A stretch of DNA of 27,026 bases, taken from an uncultured Clostridia bacterium (lineage in GTDB: Bacteria; Bacillota; Clostridia; UMGS1810). The stretch lies in assembly GCA_937959315.1 (NCBI GenBank), contig CALGRC010000097.1, positions 1 to 27,026 on the forward strand, in the 5' to 3' direction. Numbering within the stretch: position 1 is the first letter of the stretch; each line of letters opens with the position of its first letter. Both the position numbers and the translations under genes were made by a program. The notes beneath the pieces were generated by a model that saw nothing but the letters and a program-made list of their open reading frames with translations, searched no databases and had not been told where the DNA came from. Shown piece by piece: positions 8,425 to 16,244 of the stretch.

Positions 8425-9663
8425 TTATGCCAACACCCTGATAAATCCAATCACCCGGTAAGGCAGGCTGGTCAGTTTTGCCTTCAAATCCCCTTCACTT
8501 ATGACCGCCGTCAAAAAACCAAGTTCATCTTCATATTTGTCTATAACTGTCACTTCACCAAATAAAGCCTTTATTGCGGAAAACGCCTGTCCCTTAGCAC
8601 CTTCTGGTACGCGCTCATCGGTGGCAATCCGGACAAAAAATGCACTGCGCGACTGGTCGGTATCCTGCACCAAATCCTCGTCTGTTTTCACCCACAGCAC
8701 ACGGCCGGCACGGGGGTTCTTTACAAGGTCAATCACATCCCCTACCACTGCGGAAGCGGTTGGCAGCTTACCTGCCCCAGGGCCATAGAACATAGCATCC
8801 CCAATCGCATTGCCGCGCACTTGGATTCCATTGTAAACCCCAGCTACCGTCGCCAGCGGTTCTTCCTCTTCTACCATCATAGGCGCGACTTTGATATCCA
8901 CCTTGCCATTTTCCAAACGCTTGCAATATCCCAGTAATTTAATGACTGAGCCAAGTTCGTCGGCATAGCCGGTATCCCGCAATGTCAAGCCGGTGATTCC
9001 TTCGGTATGCACTTTCTGATACTCAATCTTTTTCCCCGTTGCCAAAGAAGCCAGGATACAGATCTTCCGGCAAGCGTCATATCCCTCTACGTCAGCGGCA
9101 GGATTGCGCTCCGCATACCCTTTTTTCTGTGCATCCGAAAGTGCGTCTTCAAACGACACCCCTTTTTTAATCATCTGCGTCAAAATATAATTGGTCGTAC
9201 CATTTAAAATCCCGACAATTTCAGTAATCTCATTGGCTGCCAGGCACTGGTTCAGCGGCCGGATGATGGGGATGCCGCCGCCGACGCTCGCTTCAAATAA
9301 ATAACACACGCCATTGTCGTGCGCAAGCTGCAACAGTTCATCACCATATGTAGCAACCAGCTCTTTATTGGAAGTCACCACATTTTTGGACTTGCTTAGC
9401 GCAGCCTTGGTATAAGCATATGCAGGCTCTAGCCCACCCATGACTTCAACAATAATCGAAATTTCCTCATCCTTTAATATAGTATCAAACTCCTTGATAA
9501 ACAATTCGTTTTCCGGATGCTCCGGGAAGTCCCGGATATCAAGGATATATTTGATGTCAATCGGCTGGCCGGCTTTACGGGTAATACTTTCACAGTTTCT
9601 GCGAATAACCTCATAGACGCCTGAGCCCACCACACCGTAGCCCATTATTGCGATTTTTACCAT
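8425..9663 (-). CDS. hom: Homoserine dehydrogenase
   Basis: The enzyme reduces aspartate semialdehyde to homoserine with NAD(P)H (412 aa). The N-terminal nucleotide-binding motif is MVKIAIMGYGVVGSGVYEVI (GxGxxG at 8-13). The catalytic domain includes EASVGGGIPIIRPL, LNGTTNYILTQM and NPAADVEGYDA, which match the substrate region of the family. A C-terminal ACT domain (about 335-412, ending LPYRVIGFIRVLA) indicates allosteric control, usually by threonine. The ATG at 9663 follows GGAGGGG; the upstream extension to 9708 would lie inside the leader. It is the first gene of the threonine run, with a promoter at 9724-9752. Confidence 0.96.
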   Translation of the reverse strand: MVKIAIMGYGVVGSGVYEVIRRNCESITRKAGQPIDIKYILDIRDFPEHPENELFIKEFDTILKDEEISIIVEVMGGLEPAYAYTKAALSKSKNVVTSNKELVATYGDELLQLAHDNGVCYLFEASVGGGIPIIRPLNQCLAANEITEIVGILNGTTNYILTQMIKKGVSFEDALSDAQKKGYAERNPAADVEGYDACRKICILASLATGKKIEYQKVHTEGITGLTLRDTGYADELGSVIKLLGYCKRLENGKVDIKVAPMMVEEEEPLATVAGVYNGIQVRGNAIGDAMFYGPGAGKLPTASAVVGDVIDLVKNPRAGRVLWVKTDEDLVQDTDQSRSAFFVRIATDERVPEGAKGQAFSAIKALFGEVTVIDKYEDELGFLTAVISEGDLKAKLTSLPYRVIGFIRVLA

Positions 9664-9723
9664 TGGAACCCCTCCGTTTCGCCGCTGTACCATTTGTGAA
9701 AATACCATTCACCAATGCGAATT

Positions 9724-9752
9724 ATTGTATCATATTTACCCTGCTTTGTCAA
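9724..9752 (-). promoter_or_regulatory. Sigma-A promoter of the hom-thrB-lysC run
   Basis: On the minus strand TTGACA (9752-9747) and TACAAT (9729-9724) are separated by exactly 17 bp, and a TG one base upstream of the -10 makes it an extended -10 promoter. The -35 box overlaps the dnaX stop codon. The predicted start near 9717 leaves a leader of about 54 nt, too short for a T-box or a large riboswitch. Confidence 0.8.
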
Positions 9753-11401
9753 TTTTCATCCAGCTTCACATTATCCGGGAACCGCTCTTGCATTTTTGTC
9801 AGTTTTTCAAATACATCCACAGGCCCGCCAGCCGGTTCCCGCTCTGACTCCAGCACACATTTGACAGGCAAATCCGTTCCAAAAACCGTACGCACCTGTT
9901 GCTGTACCAATGCCAGATGGTCTTTTTGCATGGTACGGTCCCGTTTTTGCGCATCGTCAAAGCAAACGTATAATACATCTCCCTGCAAATATGCGGTAGT
10001 CTTAAATAAATCGGTGAAAAGCATTAAGTTGCCGCTCTTCATAACTCCATCAATAACATCCTTCCAGTTAGCTGCCGGCTGCACGTTTTCTTCTTTCTGC
10101 ACGTTTTCTTCGTTGCCAGAAACAGTTGGCTTGTCCTTTTTTTCCGCAGAAACAGGTTTTGCAGCCGCGTCCAGCGCTTCCCCATCGGCAGGCCAGGGCA
10201 AATCTTCCCCTTCTTGAGATGACGCTTGTACAGCACTGTGTTGCACATACGCTGCCCCGCCCAATGGCACAGCGTTTTCCAATTTGCTCAGCCGTGCAAG
10301 CAGGGCGCCTCCGCTCTCGTCCAACTGCGGCTGAGACAGTTTAATAAGCGCAACTTCAATCAGCACCCGCGGCGAAGCGGAGAACCGCAAAGCCGACAGC
10401 AAATCGCTGAGCACTTCTATGCTGTGCAGCGTTTGTTCCCGCGTATACAAACCTGATATCCGCGCAACACCCTGCATACGCTTTCTGCTCATATCCGGCT
10501 GTTCCCCAGCAATCTGATACATCAATATATCCCGGAAAACCCCAAGCAGGCTTTCTACAAAATAATCAGCATTCCGCCCGTCACTGATACATTTGGAAAA
10601 TGCCTCCAGCGTACCTGCCGTATCCTGCTTTGCTATTCTCGCAGCAATATCAAACAAATAGGTATCGTCCAACGCCCCCACTACGCCGACCACATCCTCA
10701 TACGTAAGGCCATTCTCCTTAAAAGCCAAACATTGGTCTAAAATACTCAAAGCGTCCCGCATAGAACCATCACCCAGATAAGCAATATAATCAACGGCCC
10801 CGTCATCCGCCGAAATTCCTTCCTGCTCTAGGATATACCGTATGCGTCCGGCAATGTCGGCTGCTGTAATCGCCTTAAAGTCAAACCGCTGGCACCGCGA
10901 CAGGATGGTGGCCGGCACCTTGTGGATTTCAGTGGTCGCCAGAATAAATATCACGTCAGCAGGCGGTTCTTCCAAGGTTTTAAGCAGCGCATTAAAAGCC
11001 CCTTGCGACAGCATGTGAACCTCGTCAATAATATACACCCGGTTCTTGCTCACCGTTGCACAATACCGTCCCTGGTCGATGATTTCCCGGATATTTTCCA
11101 CACCGGTATTGGATGCGGCGTCAATTTCCACAATATCCAAAATACGTTCTTCCAAAATCCCCCGGCAGACGTCGCACTGGTTGCAGGGATTGCCGTCCTC
11201 CGGGCGCAGGCAGTTGACCGCCCGCGAGAATATTTTGGCCGTCGAGGTTTTTCCTGTGCCCCGTGTACCAGTAAATAAGTAGGCATGGGCAATATGCGCA
11301 TGTTTGATTTCGTTTTTCAGCGTGGTGGTTACATGCTCCTGCCCTACCACGTCGTCAAACCGCATGGGCCGCCATTTGCGGTACAAAGCCTGGTACGCCA
11401 T
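9749..11401 (-). CDS. dnaX: DNA polymerase III subunit gamma/tau
   Basis: This is the ATPase of the clamp loader, which places the sliding clamp on primed DNA at the replication fork (550 aa). It opens MAYQALYRKWRPMRFDDVVGQ. The AAA+ core has Walker A GTRGTGKTS (45-53), a zinc-binding cysteine cluster (Cys64, 73, 76, 79), DEVH (126-129) and the arginine-finger SRC motif (168-170). Domain III and a low-complexity tail follow. In codons 420-422 the gene has an in-phase A AAA AAG heptamer; a -1 shift there would add 22 residues and stop at 10068-10070, giving a 444-aa gamma-like form. A strong ribosome binding site (AAAGGAGG) precedes the ATG. Upstream is the SRP RNA gene, as in Bacillus. The usual followers ebfC and recR are absent; hom follows instead. 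Confidence 0.97.
   Translation of the reverse strand: MAYQALYRKWRPMRFDDVVGQEHVTTTLKNEIKHAHIAHAYLFTGTRGTGKTSTAKIFSRAVNCLRPEDGNPCNQCDVCRGILEERILDIVEIDAASNTGVENIREIIDQGRYCATVSKNRVYIIDEVHMLSQGAFNALLKTLEEPPADVIFILATTEIHKVPATILSRCQRFDFKAITAADIAGRIRYILEQEGISADDGAVDYIAYLGDGSMRDALSILDQCLAFKENGLTYEDVVGVVGALDDTYLFDIAARIAKQDTAGTLEAFSKCISDGRNADYFVESLLGVFRDILMYQIAGEQPDMSRKRMQGVARISGLYTREQTLHSIEVLSDLLSALRFSASPRVLIEVALIKLSQPQLDESGGALLARLSKLENAVPLGGAAYVQHSAVQASSQEGEDLPWPADGEALDAAAKPVSAEKKDKPTVSGNEENVQKEENVQPAANWKDVIDGVMKSGNLMLFTDLFKTTAYLQGDVLYVCFDDAQKRDRTMQKDHLALVQQQVRTVFGTDLPVKCVLESEREPAGGPVDVFEKLTKMQERFPDNVKLDEN
10079..10114. repeat. 18-bp tandem duplication inside dnaX
   Basis: Two adjacent 18-bp units (10079-10096 and 10097-10114) differ at one base. 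They encode the repeated peptide EENVQ in the flexible tail of the tau form. The copy number is a likely source of strain variation. Confidence 0.8.
10136..10142 (-). promoter_or_regulatory. Candidate programmed -1 frameshift heptamer in dnaX
   Basis: The minus strand reads A AAA AAG with AAA and AAG as zero-frame codons 421 and 422, the same heptamer in the same phase as the E. coli dnaX frameshift site. The -1 frame runs 22 codons to a TAA at 10070-10068. I see no clear upstream Shine-Dalgarno stimulator, and only a weak 4-bp downstream hairpin (GCCA...TGGC). Polymerase slippage on the A7 run is an alternative mechanism. Confidence 0.55.
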
Positions 11402-11432
11402 TTTGCCCTTCCTCCTTTGTCATCTGCATAAT

Positions 11433-11705
11433 AAAAGGCCGTACACCCAAAAATCGAATTTTCCCTCCATGCGTTATTTTGCAGTTAGCTCAAACCAGGC
11501 GTCCCTGCGGCACACACCAAAACAACGCTTATGGCTGCTCGGTTCCCCGCCTGACCAGGTTCACGTGCTGATGTTGCGCAAGACCTGGCTCTCAACACCA
11601 CTTACAAAACACAGACCATACAGGATAAAATCCTCAAATCGGGTATCACCCTTGCTATAGCGGATTGCAAGTACAGGGCACCGCTACCACCCCGGCTGTA
11701 CGACC
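11433..11705 (-). ncRNA. ffs: Signal recognition particle RNA, large Firmicutes type
   Basis: This RNA is the scaffold of the SRP that delivers nascent membrane proteins to the translocon with Ffh. The universal helix 8 is at about 11534-11562: GGUCAGG, then a CGG/CCG stem closed by a GGAA tetraloop (11543-11546), then AGCAGCC. The 5' end (GUCGUACA) pairs with the 3' end (UGUACGGC), defining a molecule of about 270 nt that includes the Alu-like domain, as in Bacillus scRNA. A TTTTATT run follows the 3' end. It sits upstream of dnaX, a conserved arrangement. The ends are accurate to a few bases. Confidence 0.93.
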
Positions 11706-11712
11706 AGAATTT

Positions 11713-11741
11713 ATTATACAACATTGCTGCAAACATTTCAA
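11713..11741 (-). promoter_or_regulatory. Sigma-A promoter of the SRP RNA gene
   Basis: On the minus strand TTGAAA (11741-11736) and a perfect TATAAT (11718-11713) are 17 bp apart, and the predicted start near 11705 matches the 5' end of the RNA terminal helix. No separate promoter is visible between the RNA and dnaX (11402-11432), so dnaX may depend on read-through or on a promoter inside the RNA gene. Confidence 0.85.
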
Positions 11742-11791
11742 TAACATTTTCCCGGAATTTGCAAAAAATATTACAAATATGGGCTTGCCGT

Positions 11792-11820
11792 TTGACAACT
11801 GCCGCCAGATGGGATATCAT
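11792..11820 (+). promoter_or_regulatory. Sigma-A promoter of the GNAT gene
   Basis: TTGACA (11792-11797) and TATCAT (11815-11820) are separated by 17 bp. The predicted start near 11827 lies upstream of the ATG at 11846, which rules out longer upstream starts for that gene. Confidence 0.75.
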
Positions 11821-11845
11821 AAATCAAAAAAGGGTAGATTGGTTT

Positions 11846-12373
11846 ATGGACTATATCATGCTACAGAAAGAGCAATTATCATCCCATCTGTTTGATGGCT
11901 TTATCCGCCGGCAGATAGTTACCAAATGCCGGCGGTATCTCAATGGGCAATGGACCGTACAGGACGCCCCGTTCATTGACGACTGGGATCAGGCCGACTA
12001 TCAGATGCTCCTATATTATTTACAACGCACCGTCGATACCGGCGGCGCTGTATTTGGGGCGTTCCAAAATGGGATTTTAAAAGGGTTTGCCTCAATAGAA
12101 GGAACCCCTATGGGAGTAAACGGGGACTATCTGGATTTATCCAGCCTCCATGTTTCAGCCGATATGCGCAGGAATGGCATTGGTCGGACCTTGTTTTTCA
12201 AGGCAGCCGAATGGGCCAGGGCGCACGGCGCAAAAAAATTGTACATTTCTTCCCATTCCGCTATAGAAACGCAGGCCTTTTACCAGGCAATGGGCTGCAC
12301 AGAAGCCGCGGAATATAACAAGGCGCATGTCGAGCAGGAACCGTATGACTGCCAATTGGAATTTGTACTTTGA
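11846..12373 (+). CDS. GNAT family N-acetyltransferase
   Basis: This cytoplasmic protein of 175 aa belongs to the acetyl-CoA-dependent GNAT superfamily. The core is recognisable: beta strands ending in LDLSSLHVSADMRRNGIGRTLFF, where R-R-N-G-I-G is the acetyl-CoA pyrophosphate loop (Q/R-x-x-G-x-G/A), followed by a helix (AAEWARAHGAKKLYIS) and a C-terminal AIETQAFYQAMGCTEA. The N-terminal 65 residues (with PFIDDWDQADYQMLLYYLQ) are outside the minimal GNAT core. The substrate cannot be inferred. The ATG at 11846 follows AAAGGG and the promoter at 11792-11820. It is transcribed divergently from the SRP RNA and ends at a shared terminator. Confidence 0.85.
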   Translation: MDYIMLQKEQLSSHLFDGFIRRQIVTKCRRYLNGQWTVQDAPFIDDWDQADYQMLLYYLQRTVDTGGAVFGAFQNGILKGFASIEGTPMGVNGDYLDLSSLHVSADMRRNGIGRTLFFKAAEWARAHGAKKLYISSHSAIETQAFYQAMGCTEAAEYNKAHVEQEPYDCQLEFVL

Positions 12374-12412
12374 TATGGCAGATGAAATGGAAAACCTGCG
12401 GTACAACAGCAT

Positions 12413-12442
12413 AAAAAAACGGGGCGATTGCCCCGTTTTTTT
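12413..12442. terminator. Bidirectional intrinsic terminator
   Basis: A 7-bp ACGGGGC/GCCCCGT stem with a 4-nt loop is flanked by an A7 run on the left and a T7 run on the right, so it works in both directions. It serves the plus-strand GNAT gene and the convergent SLH gene, whose stop is 3 bp away. Confidence 0.93.
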
Positions 12443-12444
12443 AT

Positions 12445-14280
12445 TCAATCTATAATAACAACTGTTGTCGCTTCAAAAATACCGGTATTGATAGAACCAA
12501 TCACCGAAACGGTCTGACCGACCGAAATATCTTTTAACGTTTTGGATTTCCCGTCACTGCTGGAAATAATTGCAGCGGATTTTTTCACAAAAATTTGGTC
12601 GGTGCGCGATTGTTTGGTTTCCGGGTCAACATAGGTGACGCCCAGCATATTATACGCCGGATTGATAATCTCTACCGTACCGGTCACCTGCGTGACATTT
12701 TCCGCCGGTTTTGTTTCAATCTTCACTACCGTATCGCTTTCCACTGTAATTTTTGCATTGACATTGAGCCGCAAATCGTATATGGTCCCGGCCTTGTCGT
12801 CCAGCAAAATTTCTGCATCGCGCGCAACTGGATAAGACACCGATTTCCCATCCACCTTCAAGGTGATAGACGGCGAGCTGGATACATTGACCGCCTCAAT
12901 CACGCCGGTCAAAGAATCCGTGCTGCTGGTCGCTTCAATATTGGTAATCAGGCTGTATTCGGTGGTCAGCTGTACGGTATCGCCAATTAAAATATCATTT
13001 AAGGTGGCTGTAGCGCCGTTTTTGGCGACCTTTACACTGCTGCCGGCATAAAAGTCCTGCTCATCCCCGCCGGTTACCTTCACCCGCAGGACAAAGGTGG
13101 GCTCTAGGATGATATCGGTCACCTTGCCTTTTACTTTTTTACTGCCTGCTTCAGCCGTAACAGTAACTACTTTCCCGCCGGTGACATTAAGTGTGACAAA
13201 ATCGCCCGCCTTTAAATCGGTCAAAGCCGCGCTTTCCCCATCTTTTGTCACCACAATGGTATCCGCTATTTTGTATTCCTTGCGTTCATCCTCTACAGCG
13301 CCTATTTTATCAATTTTAATGGTAGTAGTGCCGTCGGCACGGCCAGTCCCAACATATTTCCCCGAAACTTCTTCATCTGTCTGCGCCGTAATAAAATCGA
13401 TGGAAAACAGGCTGCCGCCGCTTGTAGTTACCACCGCTTCCATACCGACCGCAATGCCGTCGGTATCAATTTTTTCACCCTCAAACCGCAGCTTGCACGC
13501 ATCTGGGATGGTATAGGCATGGTCTTCCCCGTCAATGTCTTTGATGCGGATGGTATCGTTGGCCGGCTCAACCGATGCCACAATCCCCTGATAGCTATCA
13601 TACTGTGCCAGCTCCTGCAAATTATAAAGCACGACAGCCGCCTGTGCGCGCGTTACGTCCCCCATGGGCACAAAGGTATTGGCCTCCATCCCCTGCATCA
13701 GGCCCTGTTCTGTTACATATTCCACATATTTTTTGGCTGTGGATGGGATATCGTTGGTATCCGCATAATCGAGTGAAGTGATGACCTTACTCTTGACCTC
13801 GTCTTCCGCCCCCATCGCTTTGGTCAGCAAAACCGCAACTTCATAGCGCTTGAGGCCGACGCTTTGATTATCCTGGCTGATATAGCCGCCCAGCTCATCG
13901 GTAGCCAGAAGCCCCTTGGCCAGCAAAAAGGATAATTCTTCTTCGCCGTACGGAAGCTCATACTGTTCCAAATCCGCAGCGTAATGGTCTGTTGCAAACG
14001 TACACAACGCTTCATTTACTTCATCGCCCGAACCCAAAATGCGCGCAACCAGCGATAGTGCTTCCAGTTTTGTCACCACATTTTCCGGGCGGAAGGTGCC
14101 GTCTTCATATCCTTTGATAATCCCATCGTCTGCCATAGATGAAATTTCTTTGTATGCCCAGGCATACTTTGCCTCCGTTACATCGGGAAATGCTGCCGCG
14201 GCAAACACCTGAACAGCCATCCCAACCGCAAGCAGGGACGCTACGGCAATCCTGCCAATTTTACCACCAAAATTCCTCAT
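12445..14280 (-). CDS. Secreted SLH-domain protein with five beta-rich repeats
   Basis: This is a cell-surface protein of 611 aa. Residues 1 to about 28 form a signal peptide (positively charged start, hydrophobic core, AAAA cleavage region). Three S-layer-homology domains follow at about 30-83 (DGIIKGYEDGTFRPENVVTK), 105-157 and 168-222 (QGLMQGMEANTFVP, VTRAQAAVVLYNL); such domains anchor proteins to the wall polymer. The rest is about five tandem units of 65-80 residues, starting near 231, 305, 383, 456 and 531, each opening with a G-x-V/Y-x-x pattern and containing a short L-x-D-I/L-x-x-G-D/Q-x-V turn; they look like small beta-barrels. No enzyme motif is visible. A strong AGGAGGG precedes the ATG. 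It starts 21 bp after tsaD, so it may be co-transcribed. The function beyond surface attachment is unknown. Confidence 0.88.
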   Translation of the reverse strand: MRNFGGKIGRIAVASLLAVGMAVQVFAAAAFPDVTEAKYAWAYKEISSMADDGIIKGYEDGTFRPENVVTKLEALSLVARILGSGDEVNEALCTFATDHYAADLEQYELPYGEEELSFLLAKGLLATDELGGYISQDNQSVGLKRYEVAVLLTKAMGAEDEVKSKVITSLDYADTNDIPSTAKKYVEYVTEQGLMQGMEANTFVPMGDVTRAQAAVVLYNLQELAQYDSYQGIVASVEPANDTIRIKDIDGEDHAYTIPDACKLRFEGEKIDTDGIAVGMEAVVTTSGGSLFSIDFITAQTDEEVSGKYVGTGRADGTTTIKIDKIGAVEDERKEYKIADTIVVTKDGESAALTDLKAGDFVTLNVTGGKVVTVTAEAGSKKVKGKVTDIILEPTFVLRVKVTGGDEQDFYAGSSVKVAKNGATATLNDILIGDTVQLTTEYSLITNIEATSSTDSLTGVIEAVNVSSSPSITLKVDGKSVSYPVARDAEILLDDKAGTIYDLRLNVNAKITVESDTVVKIETKPAENVTQVTGTVEIINPAYNMLGVTYVDPETKQSRTDQIFVKKSAAIISSSDGKSKTLKDISVGQTVSVIGSINTGIFEATTVVIID

Positions 14281-14301
14281 TTGTTACCCTCCTTATATAA
14301 T

Positions 14302-15306
14302 TTATGTATCAATTTCCAGATATGGTATCGCATTAAGCGTCAAATCTGCATATGTCCCATCTAGCGCTTCGTAATATGCACTGCACGCAATCATAGCCGC
14401 ATTATCGGTACACAGCACCGGCGGCGGGCAGTAAAATTGCAGCCGCCCTTTCCGCGCCTCAAGTTCCCGGCGCAGCCGCGTATTTGCCGCAACCCCGCCG
14501 GCAAGGGCAATTTTACCAATCCCTTCCCGCTTTGCGGCCTCCAGCAGATGGTCGGCCAGCACCTCCACAACGCTCTTTTGAAAGCTGGCAGCGATATCCG
14601 CCACCCGGTAGGGCTCACCCCGCTGTTCCAAGCCATGTATATAATTCATCACGCCTGTTTTAATGCCGCTAAAGCTAAAATCCAAACTATCCGGCCCAAA
14701 AGATACTTTTTTAAACCGGACCGCATCTTCATTGCCGTCATGCGCTGCCTCATCAATTTTCGGGCCGCCGGGATATCCAAGCCCCAGCACCCGCGCCACT
14801 TTATCGAAAGCCTCACCCGCCGCGTCATCCCGCGTCTGGCCCAGCACCCGGTAACTGGTATACCCTTCTACCAATACAATATGGCTGTGTCCGCCCGAGG
14901 CCACCAGGCAGAGAACCGGCGGCTCCAAATTGGGAAACGCAAGATAATTTGCACAGATATGCCCGCGGATATGATGCACCGGGACAAGCGGTTTCCCCAA
15001 AGCAAAGGCCAGCGCTTTGGCCGCTGAAACACCCACCAGCAGCGCCCCGACCAGTCCAGGGCCATAGGTCACACCCACAAGGTCAATATCTGCAAATGTA
15101 ACCCCCGCCTGTTCCACTGCTTCGCGTATCACCGTATCTATCACTTCCAAATGCTTGCGTGACGCGATTTCCGGTACGACGCCGCCAAACCTTTGGTGGT
15201 CTGCAATCTGCGTTGCAATGACATTGGACAGCACACGCCGCCCATCCTCCACCACAGCGGCAGCCGTTTCGTCACACGATGATTCAATCCCCAATACCAA
15301 TGCCAA
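14302..15306 (-). CDS. tsaD: tRNA N6-adenosine threonylcarbamoyltransferase
   Basis: This Kae1/Qri7-family enzyme transfers the threonylcarbamoyl group onto A37 of ANN-decoding tRNAs to make t6A (334 aa). It starts LVLGIESSCDETAAAVVEDG and has the metal-binding His pair in HHIRGHI (112 and 116), SGGHSHIVL, and a late ALAGGVAANTRLR motif. For the start I favour TTG at 15306: the only good Shine-Dalgarno (GGGAGG, 15320-15315) lies 8 nt before it, whereas the ATG at 15312 is 2 nt away, too close. The start overlaps rimI by about 23 bp. Partners TsaB and TsaE are not in the window. Confidence 0.95.
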   Translation of the reverse strand: MALVLGIESSCDETAAAVVEDGRRVLSNVIATQIADHQRFGGVVPEIASRKHLEVIDTVIREAVEQAGVTFADIDLVGVTYGPGLVGALLVGVSAAKALAFALGKPLVPVHHIRGHICANYLAFPNLEPPVLCLVASGGHSHIVLVEGYTSYRVLGQTRDDAAGEAFDKVARVLGLGYPGGPKIDEAAHDGNEDAVRFKKVSFGPDSLDFSFSGIKTGVMNYIHGLEQRGEPYRVADIAASFQKSVVEVLADHLLEAAKREGIGKIALAGGVAANTRLRRELEARKGRLQFYCPPPVLCTDNAAMIACSAYYEALDGTYADLTLNAIPYLEIDT

Positions 15307-15745
15307 CCGCATCACCTCCCAATGGTTTTGTCATCAATATAGCTGCTTCGCCGTCATAATACTGCGGCCTCTTGCCCACTTGCGCAAAGCCGCAGGCCCG
15401 GTATAACTGCAACGCGGCAAGGTTGCCTTCGCGCACTTCCAAAGTCAGTTGAAACAGGCCCGCTTGTATCCCATAGCTGCTCATCGCCTCCACAATGGCA
15501 CGGCCAAGCCCCTGCCTGCGGTAAGCCGGGCGAACCGCAATGTTGGTAATCTGCCCGTCGCCGCAAACCTGCCACAGCCCGCCATACCCAGCTACCACCC
15601 GGCCGTCCAGTGCAATCCAGTAATGTGCAAGTGGGTTGTCCAATTCACTGGCAAACTGCGCACGCGACCAGGGCTTAGAAAAGCATTCACATTCTATTGC
15701 ATACACCGCATCCAGGTACGCAGGCCGGAGAATGTCAAATACCAT
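15284..15745 (-). CDS. rimI: Ribosomal protein S18 alanine N-acetyltransferase (RimI-like)
   Basis: This GNAT enzyme of 153 aa is of the kind that acetylates the N-terminal alanine of ribosomal protein S18. The sequence shows FSKPWSRAQFASEL near the N-terminus, the acetyl-CoA loop AVRPAYRRQGLGRAIVEAM, LEVREGNLAALQLYRACGF and a C-terminal YYDGEAAILMTKPL, a combination typical of RimI. It overlaps the ywlE stop by one base (TAATG) and runs into tsaD; rimI next to tsaD is a widespread order. Members of the family vary in substrate, so S18 is an inference from similarity and context. Confidence 0.9.
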   Translation of the reverse strand: MVFDILRPAYLDAVYAIECECFSKPWSRAQFASELDNPLAHYWIALDGRVVAGYGGLWQVCGDGQITNIAVRPAYRRQGLGRAIVEAMSSYGIQAGLFQLTLEVREGNLAALQLYRACGFAQVGKRPQYYDGEAAILMTKPLGGDAVGIGIGD

Positions 15746-16209
15746 TACGAATGCCCCTCATGCGCCTTCAGCTTGCGGTAAACCGCCCGCAGTGCATCAC
15801 GGATTTGCAGCGCACACTGCCGGTAGGCATCTTTTTCCAACCCAAACGGATCGGAAATGGGCATGTCCTGTCCATATGCGTACTCAAGCAGCGTATCAAT
15901 TTTGCCGGCATACTGCGGAAATAGGTCAATCAGCGTACTGCGGTGGCCGGGCGTCATCACCAGCACCAAATCTGCCTTTTCAATATCTTCCTTGGTCAGC
16001 TGACGGGAACGGTGGCCGGAAATATCGACCCCCATTTCATCCATAACCTCCACCGCATATTCACTGGCTTCCGACGGCACATACACATTTAAGCCGGCAG
16101 AATCCACCTCGATACTTCGGTCGCCTTCCTCGTCGAGTATTTGCTCCAGCAATCCTTTTGCCATGCTGCTTCTGCAAGTGTTGCCGGTACAAACAAGCAA
16201 TATGTTCAT
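15745..16209 (-). CDS. ywlE: Low molecular weight protein arginine phosphatase
   Basis: This 154-aa protein has the low-molecular-weight phosphatase fold. The catalytic loop is CTGNTCRSS with nucleophile Cys7 and Arg13, and the general acid is the Asp of SDPFG near residue 120. The Thr right after the catalytic Cys is the residue that in B. subtilis YwlE gives selectivity for phospho-arginine over phospho-tyrosine, so arginine phosphatase is the better call. Partners of that pathway (McsB, CtsR) are not in the window. The ATG at 16209 has GGAGGG 13 nt upstream; an in-frame ATG at 16233 would add 8 residues but lacks a ribosome binding site. Confidence 0.88.
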   Translation of the reverse strand: MNILLVCTGNTCRSSMAKGLLEQILDEEGDRSIEVDSAGLNVYVPSEASEYAVEVMDEMGVDISGHRSRQLTKEDIEKADLVLVMTPGHRSTLIDLFPQYAGKIDTLLEYAYGQDMPISDPFGLEKDAYRQCALQIRDALRAVYRKLKAHEGHS

Positions 16210-16244
16210 AATACAGTCGATACCCTCCAACATCCGTTTTAAAT

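Noticed and set aside
9664..9717. T-box or amino acid riboswitch before hom
   Set aside because: The leader is only about 54 nt and has no specifier loop, T-box sequence or terminator hairpin.
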